In this document: piece after piece, positions 15,402 through 24,457 of the stretch
How the letters are laid out: each line of letters opens with the position of its first letter
Position numbering within the stretch: position 1 is the first letter of the stretch
Assembly: GCA_021205725.1 (NCBI GenBank)
Contig: JAJPWY010000020.1
Location: 1 to 39,662 of the forward strand
Direction of reading: 5' to 3'
DNA length: 39,662 nucleotides
From: Clostridiales bacterium
GTDB taxonomy: Bacteria > Bacillota > Clostridia > Oscillospirales > Oscillospiraceae
Notes under the pieces: model-generated
Told to the model about the DNA's origin: nothing
The model's input: the letters and a program-made list of their open reading frames with translations, nothing else
The model's database searches: none
Made by a program: the position numbers and the translations under genes

Positions 15402-15848
15402 ATGGAATATCAGAAGATTATCGCCGTCGTTCCCCTGTCCGAAGGCCGTCTTTTGGTTTGCCTGTTGGACGGAACCATCTATCTCTGGCGCTATCAGCTT
15501 CTTCCCTGGGACAAGCCGGAGCCCCATCCTCTCAGTGAAAACGAGATGTTTCAACAGGTCGCTATCGAGGCCGGGGGCCGGGGTATCACCTGGCCCTGCG
15601 GATTCCGTTGCTCTGCGGATGAGGTGCTCAGAGCCGGTTCCCTGCTCCCGCTGGATCGGAATGACTTCCTTCTGTTCTGTCGGTATAGCATCCTCTCCAC
15701 CAGTGAATCCGCCGAGCTGCTCAACTGCACCCGGCAGAATATTGACAGTCTGGTGCGTCGGGGACGACTCACCCCGGTCAAGACCTACGCCCGAAACAAG
15801 CTGTTCCTCCGCTCCGACGTGGTGCGTCGGCTCTGGATGGAGGATTAA
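15402..15848 (+). CDS. DUF2442-like plus helix-turn-helix protein
   Basis: A 148-aa protein not recognised by name. Residues 1-85 resemble DUF2442 (an IIAVVPLSEGRLLVCLLDG strand pair, a FQQVAIE segment, then ITWPCG). Residues 95-148 look like an excisionase/MerR-type winged helix with STSESAELLNCTRQNIDSLV and RNKLFLRSDVVRRLW. DUF2442 is often found beside toxin-antitoxin genes, and some members carry an HTH, so a small DNA-binding regulator is likely, perhaps of itself. AAGGAG lies 11 bases before the ATG at 15402; an upstream in-frame start at 15225 lies in the promoter and gives a low-quality extension. It has its own promoter and terminator, and no toxin-like partner is adjacent. Confidence 0.7.
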   Translation: MEYQKIIAVVPLSEGRLLVCLLDGTIYLWRYQLLPWDKPEPHPLSENEMFQQVAIEAGGRGITWPCGFRCSADEVLRAGSLLPLDRNDFLLFCRYSILSTSESAELLNCTRQNIDSLVRRGRLTPVKTYARNKLFLRSDVVRRLWMED

Positions 15849-15874
15849 AGCCTCTCAAAACGGATTTTTTATGC

Positions 15875-15907
15875 AAAAGGCCGCTCCCGTAAATGGAGCG
15901 GCCTTTT
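15875..15907. terminator. Bidirectional terminator between regulator and buk
   Basis: A perfect 13-bp stem (AAAAGGCCGCTCC / GGAGCGGCCTTTT), 7-base loop, with a T5 run on the plus strand and, on the minus strand, a tract ending in TTTT from the stem itself. It separates convergent genes. Confidence 0.9.
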
Positions 15908-15931
15908 TGGTCATATCGGGTGTATGATGCC

Positions 15932-16999
15932 TTAATATTCCTTTGCTGCTTCCTCGCCTCTGAGCACCCGTAGTCCGCCCTGAGCCAGGGCCAGCAGCTC
16001 GTCCTCGCCGGGATAGACGGTGAAGGGAGCGATCCAGCCGATCTTCTCATACAGCTTTTCCCGGGTCAGGGGGGAGTAGGCGATGCCGCCGGTGAGGATG
16101 ATTTGGTCCACCTTGCCGTCCAGCACGGCGGCCATGGCTCCGGCGTCCTTGGCAATCTGATAATAGAAGGCGTCCAACACCAGAGCGGCCTGGGCGTCTC
16201 CCGCCTCTGCACGCTTTTGCACCTCCTGGGCGCTGTTGGTGCCCAGATAGCCGTTAAAACCGCCGTTGCCACAAATCTTTTTGTACAGCTCTTTCTCGGT
16301 GTACTTCCCGGAGAAGCACAGCTTGATGAGATCGCCCACAGGAACCGTCCCCGCCCGCTCCGGGGAGAAGGCGCCCTCGCCGTCCAGAATGTTGTTCACG
16401 TCCACGATACGGCCCTTCTGATGGGCGCCCACCGAGACGCCGCCGCCCATATGGATAACGATGAGGTTCAGCTCCTCATAGGCAAATCCGTTCTCCTTGG
16501 CGAACCGCCGGGCCACCGCCCGCTGGTTCAGGGCGTGGAAAATGCTCCGCCGGGGCAGCTCCGGCATACCGGACAGCCGGGCCACGTCGGTCAGCTCGTC
16601 CACCACCACCGGATCCACGATATAGGAGGGCACGCCGATCTCGTCCCCGATCTCACGGGCCAGAATACCCCCCAGGTTGGAGGCGTGCTGTCCCTGTACC
16701 CCCGCCTTCAAATCGGCCAGGAGAGCGTCGCTGACGGCGTAGGTGCCGCCGGGGATGGGCTTGAGCAGTCCGCCCCGGCCTACGATGACATCCAGGGAGC
16801 GGATGTCACAGTTCTTCTTTTTCAGAAAGTCCAGGATGATCTCCTTGCGGAAATCCTTCTGGTCGATGATGGAGGCATAGCGGGAGATCTCCTCCGTGGA
16901 GTGCCGGAGCGTCTCCTCAAACAGCAGCGTCTCGTCCTCAAAGACGCCGATCTTGGTGGAGGTAGAGCCGGGATTGATAATCAGGCTTTTGATCGACAT
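15932..16999 (-). CDS. buk: Butyrate kinase
   Basis: A 355-aa acetate/butyrate-kinase-type enzyme (ASKHA fold), normal in length for Buk. It converts butyryl phosphate and ADP to butyrate and ATP. The N-terminal [15 protein letters not shown] phosphate loop, [15 protein letters not shown] near 75, [13 protein letters not shown] near 190 and the ILTGGIAYS adenosine segment near the C-terminus all fit. It follows ptb by 16 bases with GAGGAG before the ATG. The pair is the Ptb-Buk route of butyrate formation; activity on isobutyrate or other branched acids cannot be ruled out. Transcription ends at the shared terminator. Confidence 0.95.
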   Translation of the reverse strand: MSIKSLIINPGSTSTKIGVFEDETLLFEETLRHSTEEISRYASIIDQKDFRKEIILDFLKKKNCDIRSLDVIVGRGGLLKPIPGGTYAVSDALLADLKAGVQGQHASNLGGILAREIGDEIGVPSYIVDPVVVDELTDVARLSGMPELPRRSIFHALNQRAVARRFAKENGFAYEELNLIVIHMGGGVSVGAHQKGRIVDVNNILDGEGAFSPERAGTVPVGDLIKLCFSGKYTEKELYKKICGNGGFNGYLGTNSAQEVQKRAEAGDAQAALVLDAFYYQIAKDAGAMAAVLDGKVDQIILTGGIAYSPLTREKLYEKIGWIAPFTVYPGEDELLALAQGGLRVLRGEEAAKEY

Positions 17000-17015
17000 G
17001 ACGATTTCTCCTCTC

Positions 17016-17936
17016 TCAGTTCTGGCCCTTCATGGCCTCGGCCACCACCGCCGCCAGAGCGATGGAGTTTACCTTGGTCTGGAAGGAGTCGGAACGGCTG
17101 GTCAGGATTACCGGAACCTTGGTGCCGGTGAGGATACATCCGTTTTCCACCTTTGCCGTGTGAACCAGGCACTTGTAAACCAGGTTTCCGGCGTGGATGT
17201 CCGGGAACAGCAGCACATCGGCGTCTCCTGCAATCTTCCGCCCGGTGGCGCCCTTGTGGGCCGCTGCCTCCGGGTCGATGGCGATATCCAGGGAGAGGGG
17301 GCCGTCCACGACGCAGCCGGTGATCCTGCCCTTCTCGTTCATCCGGGTGAGCTCGGCGGCCTCTACCGTGACCGGCATCTTGGGGTTCACCACCTCCACG
17401 GCAGCCAGCGGAGCCACCTTGGGGTTCTCGATGCCGCAGGCGTGGCAGACAGCCACCGTATTCTCAATGATGTGAACCTTGTCCTCCAGAGTGGGATAGG
17501 TCATAAAGGCCACATCGGTGAGGAAAAGGAGCTGTTGAATGCCCTCCACCTCGAACACCGCCACGTGGGACAGAGGCTTACCGGTGCGCAGGCCCACCTC
17601 CTTGTCCAGGACGCTTTTCAGGAATCCCTTGGTGTCCAGCAGACCCTTCATATACATATCCGCCACCCCGTCGTGGGTCAGCTTTACCGCAGTTCGGGCG
17701 GCTTGGGTATGATCCGGCTCGTTGATGATGCGGTAATCATCCGGGTCGATGTTCAGGCCCTTTGCGATGGCCCGAATTTTCTCCTCATCGCCCACCAGAA
17801 TGGCGTCGGCAATGCCCTGCTCCCGGGCGGCGTGAACCGCCTCCAGAACGGCCTCGTCCTCTGCCACCGCCACAGACACCGTCTTTTTGCCGCACTCCTT
17901 CACATGGGAGATCAGTTCGTCAAAGCTGGTAATCAC
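17016..17936 (-). CDS. ptb: Phosphate butyryltransferase
   Basis: A 306-aa enzyme of the phosphate acetyl/butaryl transferase family, which turns butyryl-CoA and phosphate into butyryl phosphate and CoA. Recognisable segments are [20 protein letters not shown] near 88, LSHVAVFEV near 122, [11 protein letters not shown] near 138, [14 protein letters not shown] near 214 and [16 protein letters not shown] near 240. The start is GTG, with GAGGT 9 bases before it; the ATG just upstream at 17943 is in another frame. It is the first gene of a two-gene operon with buk and has its own promoter. Confidence 0.95.
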   Translation of the reverse strand: MITSFDELISHVKECGKKTVSVAVAEDEAVLEAVHAAREQGIADAILVGDEEKIRAIAKGLNIDPDDYRIINEPDHTQAARTAVKLTHDGVADMYMKGLLDTKGFLKSVLDKEVGLRTGKPLSHVAVFEVEGIQQLLFLTDVAFMTYPTLEDKVHIIENTVAVCHACGIENPKVAPLAAVEVVNPKMPVTVEAAELTRMNEKGRITGCVVDGPLSLDIAIDPEAAAHKGATGRKIAGDADVLLFPDIHAGNLVYKCLVHTAKVENGCILTGTKVPVILTSRSDSFQTKVNSIALAAVVAEAMKGQN

Positions 17937-18017
17937 TGTCCATGCACCTCGTATCTGATATTCAATGTTTTGTCATGATCTGGCGCAGAAAGTATCTTCC
18001 CTCCTGCGCATGTTAAA

Positions 18018-18046
18018 ATAATAACACTTCCCATGGGACGGGTCAA
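18018..18046 (-). promoter_or_regulatory. Promoter of ptb-buk
   Basis: On the minus strand TTGACC (18046-18041), 17 bases, TATTAT (18023-18018). The spacer contains the palindrome CCCATGGG. The leader is about 75 nt. It diverges from the aldolase promoter about 100 bp away; the 290-bp gap holds both promoters and no gene. Confidence 0.8.
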
Positions 18047-18144
18047 GAGCTTGGGCTCTTTTCTCCCATCTACAAAAAAGTCCCTCTCCCCTGCCCTCTG
18101 TTTTCGTCAGAAAGATGTGTTTCCGATTTTTTCCGCTCTTTTTC

Positions 18145-18173
18145 TTGACAGAAACAGGCAAGGGCGGTATTCT
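18145..18173 (+). promoter_or_regulatory. Promoter of HMGL-like aldolase gene
   Basis: TTGACA (18145-18150), 17 bases, TATTCT (18168-18173): a perfect -35 and a -10 with two mismatches, 53 bases before the ATG. Confidence 0.78.
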
Positions 18174-18225
18174 ATTAAAGGTCTGCGTCTGACAGACCCT
18201 AACGAACTGGAACGAGGTGCCTGCT

Positions 18226-19203
18226 ATGAATGCCAATCTGATCTCCTATGTACCGAATCTGAGAGTGCTGGACTGCACCCTGCGGGACGGCGGACTGGTC
18301 AACGATTCCCAATTTTCCGACGATTTCGCCAAAGCCCTCTATCAGGCCGATCTGAAGGCCGGAGTGGACTATATGGAGTTCGGTTATAAGTGCGATAAGA
18401 AGATTTTCAGCCCCGACCGATACGGCAAGTGGAAGTTCTGCGATGAGGAGGACATCCGGGCTATCGTGGGGGACAACGACACCGACCTGAAAATTTCCGT
18501 TATGGCGGACGTGGGCCGGTGCGACTACAAAAACGACATCATCCCCAAGGCGGACAGCGTCATCGACACCATCCGGGTGGCCACCTATGTCAACGCAATC
18601 CCCACCGCCATTGATATGGTGGAGGACGCCAAGAACAAGGGCTATGAGGCCACGGTGAACATTATGGCCGTCTCCAAGGTCAACGGAGAGGATCTGAAAA
18701 ACAGTCTGGAGCTGCTGGGACAGTCCAGTGCGGATGTGATCTATCTGGTGGACAGCTTTGGCTCCTTCTACCCGGAGCAGATTCGTCGGCTCACCGACCA
18801 GTATATGGAGGTCGCTGACAAGTACGGCAAAAAGGTGGGCATCCACGCCCACAACAACCAGCAGCTGGCCTTTGCCAACACCATCGAGGCCATGAACAAA
18901 GGGGCTGGCGCCACCTATCTGGACGCCACCGTCAACGGACTGGGCCGGGGTGCAGGGAACTGCCACCTGGAGGGCCTGCTGAGCTTCCTCCGCAACCCCA
19001 AGTATAAGACTATCCCCATCCTGAAATTTGTGGAGAGCTATATCCTGCCTCTCCGGGAGCAGGGACTGACCTGGGGCTATGACATCCCCTACCTTCTCAC
19101 GGGACAGCTCAACGCTCATCCCTCCTTTGCAATCAAGTTCATCAAGGAGGGCAGAAAGGACTACTACAATTTTTTCCACGAACTGCTGGATGACACACTG
19201 TAG
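18226..19203 (+). CDS. HMGL-like TIM-barrel aldolase
   Basis: A 325-aa member of the DRE-TIM (HMGL-like) family. The metal/enolate motif LDCTLRDGG lies at residues 15-23, and the C-terminal metal-binding HAHNN is near 207-211. It is nearest in look to 4-hydroxy-2-oxovalerate aldolases, but there is no acetaldehyde dehydrogenase partner, and a C-terminal domain ending FIKEGRKDYYNFFHEL differs from BphI/DmpG. Related proteins are common in anaerobes and some are tied to surface sugar synthesis. Substrate is not known. The ATG at 18226 has GAGGTG 6 bases upstream; a GTG at 18217 overlaps that site. The gene is single, with its own promoter and terminator. Confidence 0.75.
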   Translation: MNANLISYVPNLRVLDCTLRDGGLVNDSQFSDDFAKALYQADLKAGVDYMEFGYKCDKKIFSPDRYGKWKFCDEEDIRAIVGDNDTDLKISVMADVGRCDYKNDIIPKADSVIDTIRVATYVNAIPTAIDMVEDAKNKGYEATVNIMAVSKVNGEDLKNSLELLGQSSADVIYLVDSFGSFYPEQIRRLTDQYMEVADKYGKKVGIHAHNNQQLAFANTIEAMNKGAGATYLDATVNGLGRGAGNCHLEGLLSFLRNPKYKTIPILKFVESYILPLREQGLTWGYDIPYLLTGQLNAHPSFAIKFIKEGRKDYYNFFHELLDDTL

Positions 19204-19217
19204 TCTATAGACCGCAG

Positions 19218-19254
19218 CAGACCCGCCGAGAGGGACATCCTCTCGGCGGGTCTG
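19218..19254 (+). terminator. Strong terminator after aldolase (twin copy 1)
   Basis: A perfect 16-bp stem with a 5-base GACAT loop, followed by TTGTTA. The outer 11 bp (CAGACCCGCCG / CGGCGGGTCTG) are identical to the terminator at 21090-21123. Confidence 0.9.
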
Positions 19255-19321
19255 TTGTTACATTGGAGCCTGTTCAGCGTTCCCTGAACCTTGAGACCAC
19301 TTGAGGCCAGACTGCCCTTTC

Positions 19322-19350
19322 TTGCTTATAACGATGTGCAGGTGTATAAT
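19322..19350 (+). promoter_or_regulatory. Promoter of the 547-aa membrane protein
   Basis: A perfect TATAAT (19345-19350) with TTGCTT (19322-19327) 17 bases upstream; the -35 is weak (three mismatches). Confidence 0.65.
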
Positions 19351-19400
19351 AAAAGCGGAACAGGCAAAGGCGCGGCTGATTTTGACAAGGAAGCGATGGC

Positions 19401-21044
19401 ATGAAACACTTTTGCGTTACAAAGGAGCGTACTGCAACCGGCAGCTATGGCTACAGAGCAGGACGGGCACAGCAAAGACACACTCTGGTGTTCCGAGTAT
19501 TGACGTTGATACTGCTCATTTTCTACATTGTATTTTCTGGGAAGGAGCTTTATGACGGGACGGAAACCTTAGACCGTGGTTGGGGATATTTTCTGCTGGC
19601 GGTGGGTACGGCCTTCGTTCTGTGCCTGCTTCTTCGGGTTTGGAATGAACTGACCAGACGGCGGGTGGGCCGGGCAGGCCTCCAGAGCCGCCGGGACTAT
19701 AACGACTATCTCTGTCATTGGAGAAAGGATACCGCCACCCGCAACGCATGCCTGCTGGCGATGGCCAGGCTTGATTTATGCCTGGGCCGCCCCGAACAGG
19801 CGTTGGAGGACCTGACCAGGCTTGTCCCGGAGAGGCTGACCAAGGAGCAGTTGAAAACGTTCTATTTCTATCAGGCGGTAGCTGCCCGATTGGATGGAGA
19901 CGAAGCCCTGTGTACGGACGCTCTGCTGCGCTGTAAGACCATCCCCATAGAAAAAGCGGGATACCTGACGGATACGGAGCTGGACGGCCTGTTTGGCGAA
20001 AATGCGTCCGACCGACTGGTGAACGCCGTGACAAACTGGGGAGGCCCGGAACCGAAGCGCTCTGTGTTACTGCCGCTGTGTGTGGCACTGCTGACAGGTT
20101 ATATCGCCTGGTATAACGGGATTGCCATGCTGCTGCCCAGCGGATATGAATACAGGACAGCGTTTGCCGCATTTTCTCTGTTGGTGATTTTCTGGGGCTG
20201 GGCAATACTGGCGCTGACCTTGATTTACAAGCTGACAGGCCGACTTTGGCGGCATTTCCGGCGTATCCCGTCGCGTATCTGCACCGGATTGGTGACAGCG
20301 ATATTGACGCTGTTGGTGTTGGTTTTTCTGGTATGCAACGGACTGTTCCAGGTCGGCCTGCTGGATCCGGAGGAGGATGTAGGCGGCGGGCTGCTGATCG
20401 TCACCCAGGAAAACTACCTGAGGCCGGAGCGCAATACCAACAGCTATTATGAAGCCGACGGCCCCTTCCTGCGCCACTACCATGGTTCGGTGGAGAGCGG
20501 GGATGAGGAAAGCAAGGCCTCCGCTGTGGAGAGCGAGACGGAGAACGGTGAAAGTATTCCTGCCGTAGAAAGCGAATCTCCCGCCGAGGAAGCGGATGAC
20601 GGATCGACAGACGAGGACGCCTACCTGACCGCCGAGGAGCGGGCGGAGACTGCTGCTCAGACCCGTCGGAAGGAGGAGCTGCTGCTGATTGCCCAATATC
20701 TGGCGGATAGCGGAGATCTGGACAGCACGGGACTGGAAGCCCTGGAGCCAACCGAGTCCGCAAAGGGCACCGTCTACGTTATCCTGTGGTCGGAACCATG
20801 GGAGGAAGATGAGACGGTCACCGTCCGGGGTAGACTGGTCTATGACCGGGAGTCGGACAACGGAGAATGTGATATTTTCGTCTACTATGAGGATTACATC
20901 GCCTCCGACGGCAGCGAGGCCAAAAGCACCGCCATCCTGGAATTTTATGCTGTGAATCAGCAGTCCGGTGAGGTCATTCCCGGCGACAAACATAGCTGGA
21001 GCGACGTAGGTTCCGCAGAGTATCGGGAGGCCACCGGAGAATGA
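19401..21044 (+). CDS. Unrecognised membrane protein with TPR-like region
   Basis: No family is recognised for this 547-aa protein. Two hydrophobic helices (about 31-46 and 61-79) are followed by a soluble helical section (about 105-205) with TPR-like phrasing such as LDLCLGRPEQALEDLTRLVP. Three more helices (about 222-245, 253-277 and 293-316) come next, then a long polar tail: a very acidic, Ser/Glu-rich low-complexity part (about 360-420) and a final beta-rich part (about 465-545). The tail is probably outside the cell if the five helices are right. AAGGAAG lies 6-8 bases before the ATG. It is a single gene with its own promoter, and near-identical terminators stand on both sides of it. 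Function is unknown. Confidence 0.75.
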   Translation: MKHFCVTKERTATGSYGYRAGRAQQRHTLVFRVLTLILLIFYIVFSGKELYDGTETLDRGWGYFLLAVGTAFVLCLLLRVWNELTRRRVGRAGLQSRRDYNDYLCHWRKDTATRNACLLAMARLDLCLGRPEQALEDLTRLVPERLTKEQLKTFYFYQAVAARLDGDEALCTDALLRCKTIPIEKAGYLTDTELDGLFGENASDRLVNAVTNWGGPEPKRSVLLPLCVALLTGYIAWYNGIAMLLPSGYEYRTAFAAFSLLVIFWGWAILALTLIYKLTGRLWRHFRRIPSRICTGLVTAILTLLVLVFLVCNGLFQVGLLDPEEDVGGGLLIVTQENYLRPERNTNSYYEADGPFLRHYHGSVESGDEESKASAVESETENGESIPAVESESPAEEADDGSTDEDAYLTAEERAETAAQTRRKEELLLIAQYLADSGDLDSTGLEALEPTESAKGTVYVILWSEPWEEDETVTVRGRLVYDRESDNGECDIFVYYEDYIASDGSEAKSTAILEFYAVNQQSGEVIPGDKHSWSDVGSAEYREATGE

Positions 21045-21089
21045 CCTGTAGCCGTTCATATCAATTTGCAAAGAGAAAACAGTAACAGA

Positions 21090-21123
21090 CAGACCCGCCG
21101 GAGGAGTTCCCTCGGCGGGTCTG
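21090..21123. terminator. Terminator (twin copy 2), shared by convergent genes
   Basis: An 11-bp perfect outer stem (CAGACCCGCCG / CGGCGGGTCTG), with a partly paired top, followed by TTATTG. It lies between the membrane-protein gene and the U32 gene coming from the other side. Confidence 0.85.
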
Positions 21124-21131
21124 TTATTGTA

Positions 21132-22370
21132 CTATGCGTTTTTTGCTGTTAGCTCCGTCTCCCGCCGCAGAATACTCAACGGCGGCACCGGCCCGGGCAA
21201 CTGCATCCGAAAGAGCATCTGGGGATGTCTCGGCTCCTCCAGGGACGTCCCATCCTCCGCCTCCATGACCGGGGCGGGGAAGGATACCGGCTTGCAGTCC
21301 GGGCCGACGATCTCCACCGGGTCCCCGGCGTGGAATTTGTTCCGCAGGCTCAGGGTGGCAAGTCCGTGCTCGTCGCAGCTCTGGACTACGGCGCAGATCT
21401 GCCACTCCCGGAGATAGCGCTCATCCGCCAGATATTGCCCCGGCTGTCCGAACCAGAAGCCGGTGGAATAGGGGCGGTGGCTGATCTTTTCCACCTCATT
21501 CCGCCAGACCGGGTCAAGGGCCTGCCCCGACTTTACGGCGTCGATGACGTGGCGGTAGGCCCCGGTGACGATAGCGGCGTAATAAGCGCTTTTGGCCCGG
21601 CCTTCGATTTTGACGGAGTTCAGGCCCACGTCGTACAGCTCCTGAATGTGGTCGATCATGCACATATCCCGGCTGTTGAGCAGATAGGTTCCCTTTTCGT
21701 CTTCAAAGACGGGGAAGTACTCCCCGGGCCGCTTTTCCTCCATCAGCGTGTAGCGATAGCGGCAGGGCTGGGCGCAGGCCCCCCGGCTGGAGTCCCGTCC
21801 CGTCATGTAGTTGGAGAGCAGACACCGGCCGGAATAGCTGACGCACATGGCCCCGTGGACAAAGGCCTCGATCTCCAGGTCGGCGGGGGTCTTGGCCCGC
21901 AGCTCGGCCACCTCGTCCAGGCTCAGCTCCCGGGCCAGAATGACCCGGCTGGCCCCCAGGTCGTGCCAGGCCCGGGCGGTTTCGTAGTTGCAGATGCTGG
22001 CCTGGGTGGAGATGTGGCGTTTCACATGGGGAGCATATCGTCCCGCCAGGGTAAAGGCGCCCAAATCGGCCACGATAACTGCGTCCACCCCTGCGTCCTC
22101 CAGCACCTCCAGCCAGGCGGGGAGCTCGCTGATCTCATTGTTCCTCGGCATGGTGTTGATGGTGACATGACAGGCGACTCCATGTGCCTTACACAGCTTA
22201 ACAGCCTGATAGATGGTATCCCTGTTGAAATTCCCGGCAAAGGCCCGCATGCCAAAGGACGTTCCCGCCAGATAGACCGCATCTGCGCCATAGGCCACCG
22301 CCATGCGGAGCCGTTCCATGTCCCCTGCTGGAGCCAACAGCTCCAGCAGAGGTGGATTCCCTGCCCTCAT
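21132..22370 (-). CDS. U32-family protein (TrhP/RlhA-like RNA hydroxylation)
   Basis: A 412-aa protein of peptidase family U32. It starts LELLAPAGDMERLRMAVAYGADAVY, and the family signature is near residue 168: EAFVHGAMCVSYSGRCLLSNY, followed by RGACAQPCRY; the Cys residues in these stretches fit the Fe-S binding proposed for the family. Members TrhP and RlhA are needed for hydroxylation of tRNA U34 or of 23S rRNA, with prephenate as a likely hydroxyl source, so RNA modification is more likely than proteolysis. It overlaps mltG by 4 bases (ATGA), and Bacillus likewise has U32 genes close to mltG (yrrL). A second U32 gene and a TrmR-type methyltransferase, present in Bacillus, are absent here. 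Confidence 0.88.
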   Translation of the reverse strand: MRAGNPPLLELLAPAGDMERLRMAVAYGADAVYLAGTSFGMRAFAGNFNRDTIYQAVKLCKAHGVACHVTINTMPRNNEISELPAWLEVLEDAGVDAVIVADLGAFTLAGRYAPHVKRHISTQASICNYETARAWHDLGASRVILARELSLDEVAELRAKTPADLEIEAFVHGAMCVSYSGRCLLSNYMTGRDSSRGACAQPCRYRYTLMEEKRPGEYFPVFEDEKGTYLLNSRDMCMIDHIQELYDVGLNSVKIEGRAKSAYYAAIVTGAYRHVIDAVKSGQALDPVWRNEVEKISHRPYSTGFWFGQPGQYLADERYLREWQICAVVQSCDEHGLATLSLRNKFHAGDPVEIVGPDCKPVSFPAPVMEAEDGTSLEEPRHPQMLFRMQLPGPVPPLSILRRETELTAKNA

Positions 22371-23836
22371 TCGCCCAGATCCTCGTCCTCCACATAGAAA
22401 TCATCATCGGTGATCTCACTGTCGGAGGTGTCGGTGGTGATGCCGTTGCGGTAGTTGTTGAACTCCTCATAGGTGGCGAAGAAGTGGGTCGTATCATCGT
22501 CGCCCAGAATGAAGTAGTAATAGGTGGTGTTGTTGGGATACAACGCCGCCTCTATCGCCTCCATGCCAGGGTTGCAGATGGTTCCGGCGGGGAGCCCCTC
22601 ATAGAGATAGGTGTTATAGGGACTGTCGATGGCTAGATCCTCCTCTGTGAGCTGCTCCTTACGCTCCTCCAGGATATACTGTATGGTGGAGTCCATCTGT
22701 AGCTTGCCCAGGGTCTCACCCGTGGACTGGAGCCGGTTGTAGATGACGGAGGCGATGTCCTTCTGATCCTCGCCGTCGGTCTCCTTTTCGATGATGGAGG
22801 CGATGACCATGATCTCATGCTGCGTGTAGCCCAGCCGTTCCGCCCGCTCCTTCATGTCGGAGTCGAACTTCTGGGAGTAGTTGTAGAGCATTTTGGAGAG
22901 TGCGACCTTGGCGTCCCCGTCCTTATAGAACTCATAGGTGTCCGGAAACAGATAGCCCTCCATCCAGTAGGGGTCGTCCTGCTCCAGATCGGCCAGGAAG
23001 GTGTAATTGAACTCATCATTCAGGGCGGAGTATTCCAGCGCCTCCACCGTGCAGGCCCCCTGATCCTCCAGCAGCTGGAAGATCTCCGCTACCGTGTAGC
23101 CCTCGGGAATGGTGACGGTCACCGTCTCCCGGGTGGTGGAGCTGGTGCTGATGTTGTTGAGCAGGGCGCTGTAATCCATATCTGTGGTCAGCTCATAGGT
23201 ACCGCTGGAGATTTTTTCTGCCTTGTTAGTAAAGGCGGCATAAATCTCAAAGAGATAGGGATAGTCGATTAGTCCGGCGTCCTCCAGCTTGGCAGCTACC
23301 TCGTCGATGGAGTCTCCTGCATCTATGGTCACGCTGGCGGTCAGCTCGTCCTTATTCAGGGCGAGCAGGTCGTTAGCCCAGCGCCAGCCGAAGGTGGCGG
23401 CCAAAAAAGCGATGGAGAGGACGCAGACCACATACAACACCGCCACCAGGAAGGTGACGCCCAGACTGCGGACTTTTGCCCGGCGGCGATGCTGCTTTGG
23501 CTCGGGCTGCTCCTGACCGGGAATGTCCAGCTCCTCCGGAGGAGGCAATGGCCCGTGGCGATGCTCCTGATCCGACGGCTCATAGGGAGGGATGGACTCG
23601 GTCAGTCCCGTAATCTCCTGGGTAGGGGCGTCGGTGACGGGATCGGGAGCCTCCGGCTCGGTATCTTCGGCATCTGCCTCCGGTACAGGACGGGTATCCG
23701 CATGGGCAGACTGTTCACTGGTAGGCAATACGCCCCCCTCCCGGAGTCGGGAAACCAGCTGCTCCCAGTCAATATCGTCAAAGACAGGCTCACCGGAGTT
23801 GGATTCCCGGGGAGTATTCCGCTTATCGTCTGCCAT
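22367..23836 (-). CDS. mltG: Endolytic murein transglycosylase MltG
   Basis: A 489-aa single-pass membrane protein. A long, acidic and Pro-rich cytoplasmic part (1-115), a basic patch (HRRRAK) and a membrane helix (about 125-148) lead to the extracellular YceG domain. The catalytic Glu is E350 in ASIIEKET; YLFPDTYEF near 295, LQMDSTIQY and GLPAGTICNPG also fit. MltG cuts nascent glycan strands and so sets their length at the membrane face. The N-terminal part is much longer than in E. coli but not unusual in Clostridia. AAAGGAGG precedes the ATG, 42 bases after the cyclo-ligase gene. The C-terminus is acidic. Confidence 0.95.
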   Translation of the reverse strand: MADDKRNTPRESNSGEPVFDDIDWEQLVSRLREGGVLPTSEQSAHADTRPVPEADAEDTEPEAPDPVTDAPTQEITGLTESIPPYEPSDQEHRHGPLPPPEELDIPGQEQPEPKQHRRRAKVRSLGVTFLVAVLYVVCVLSIAFLAATFGWRWANDLLALNKDELTASVTIDAGDSIDEVAAKLEDAGLIDYPYLFEIYAAFTNKAEKISSGTYELTTDMDYSALLNNISTSSTTRETVTVTIPEGYTVAEIFQLLEDQGACTVEALEYSALNDEFNYTFLADLEQDDPYWMEGYLFPDTYEFYKDGDAKVALSKMLYNYSQKFDSDMKERAERLGYTQHEIMVIASIIEKETDGEDQKDIASVIYNRLQSTGETLGKLQMDSTIQYILEERKEQLTEEDLAIDSPYNTYLYEGLPAGTICNPGMEAIEAALYPNNTTYYYFILGDDDTTHFFATYEEFNNYRNGITTDTSDSEITDDDFYVEDEDLGE

Positions 23837-23878
23837 GTTGATGCCTCCTTTCGCCCGTACCGGAGACGGGCCGCTCAG

Positions 23879-24457
23879 TTATTCTTTACAGAGAATCGTC
23901 TGATACTCAGTGAGTACCAGCCTGACGCCCAGATCGTGCTCCTCCCGGGGCACCCGATCCAGGAGCAACGCCTGGCGGCACAGGCCCACAGAAAAGCCGG
24001 TATACCGGGCCAGGAACCGGTCATAGAACCCGCCGCCCCGGCCCAGCCGGAACCCTGCCCGGTCATAGCACAGAGCGGGAACCAGCACCAGGTCAACAGC
24101 GTCGGCGGCGAACAGGGGACAGTCCTCCGACGGCTCCCACATCCCGTAGGGGTGACGGACGGCCCGCTCCCGGCCCTGCCAGGCCCGCAGCTCCATCTCG
24201 CCTCCCGGCAGACACCGGGGAAGCAGGACGGTCTTACCTGCTGCCGTAAGCGGTGCAAACAGCTGCTGTGTGTCCGGCTCCCGGCCCATGCCCCAGAACA
24301 GCAGCAGGACATTGCTGTCCGCCACCTGAGGGAGAGCCATCAGCCGGTCAAAGAGCAGTCTGTCGCTCTCTCCCAATTCCTCCGGTGAGAGCGACCGTTC
24401 CAGGGCGCGCACTGTTTCCCGAAGCCGACGCTTCTCCTCAGTCGTTGTAATGGACAC
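23879..24457 (-). CDS. 5-formyltetrahydrofolate cyclo-ligase
   Basis: A 192-aa enzyme (MTHFS family) that converts 5-formyl-THF with ATP to 5,10-methenyl-THF. The basic start TTEEKRRLRETVRAL, LLFWGMGREPDT near 51, LVPALCYDRAGFRLGRGGGFYDRFL near 125-150 (the GRGGGFYDR phosphate/substrate loop) and the closing DLGVRLVLTE fit the family. The start is set at GTG 24457, with an AGCAGGT site upstream, because the family starts here; the open frame runs back to 24631 but that stretch lies on top of the DJ-1 gene and looks non-coding. It overlaps the DJ-1 gene by 20 bases. Confidence 0.9.
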   Translation of the reverse strand: MSITTTEEKRRLRETVRALERSLSPEELGESDRLLFDRLMALPQVADSNVLLLFWGMGREPDTQQLFAPLTAAGKTVLLPRCLPGGEMELRAWQGRERAVRHPYGMWEPSEDCPLFAADAVDLVLVPALCYDRAGFRLGRGGGFYDRFLARYTGFSVGLCRQALLLDRVPREEHDLGVRLVLTEYQTILCKE

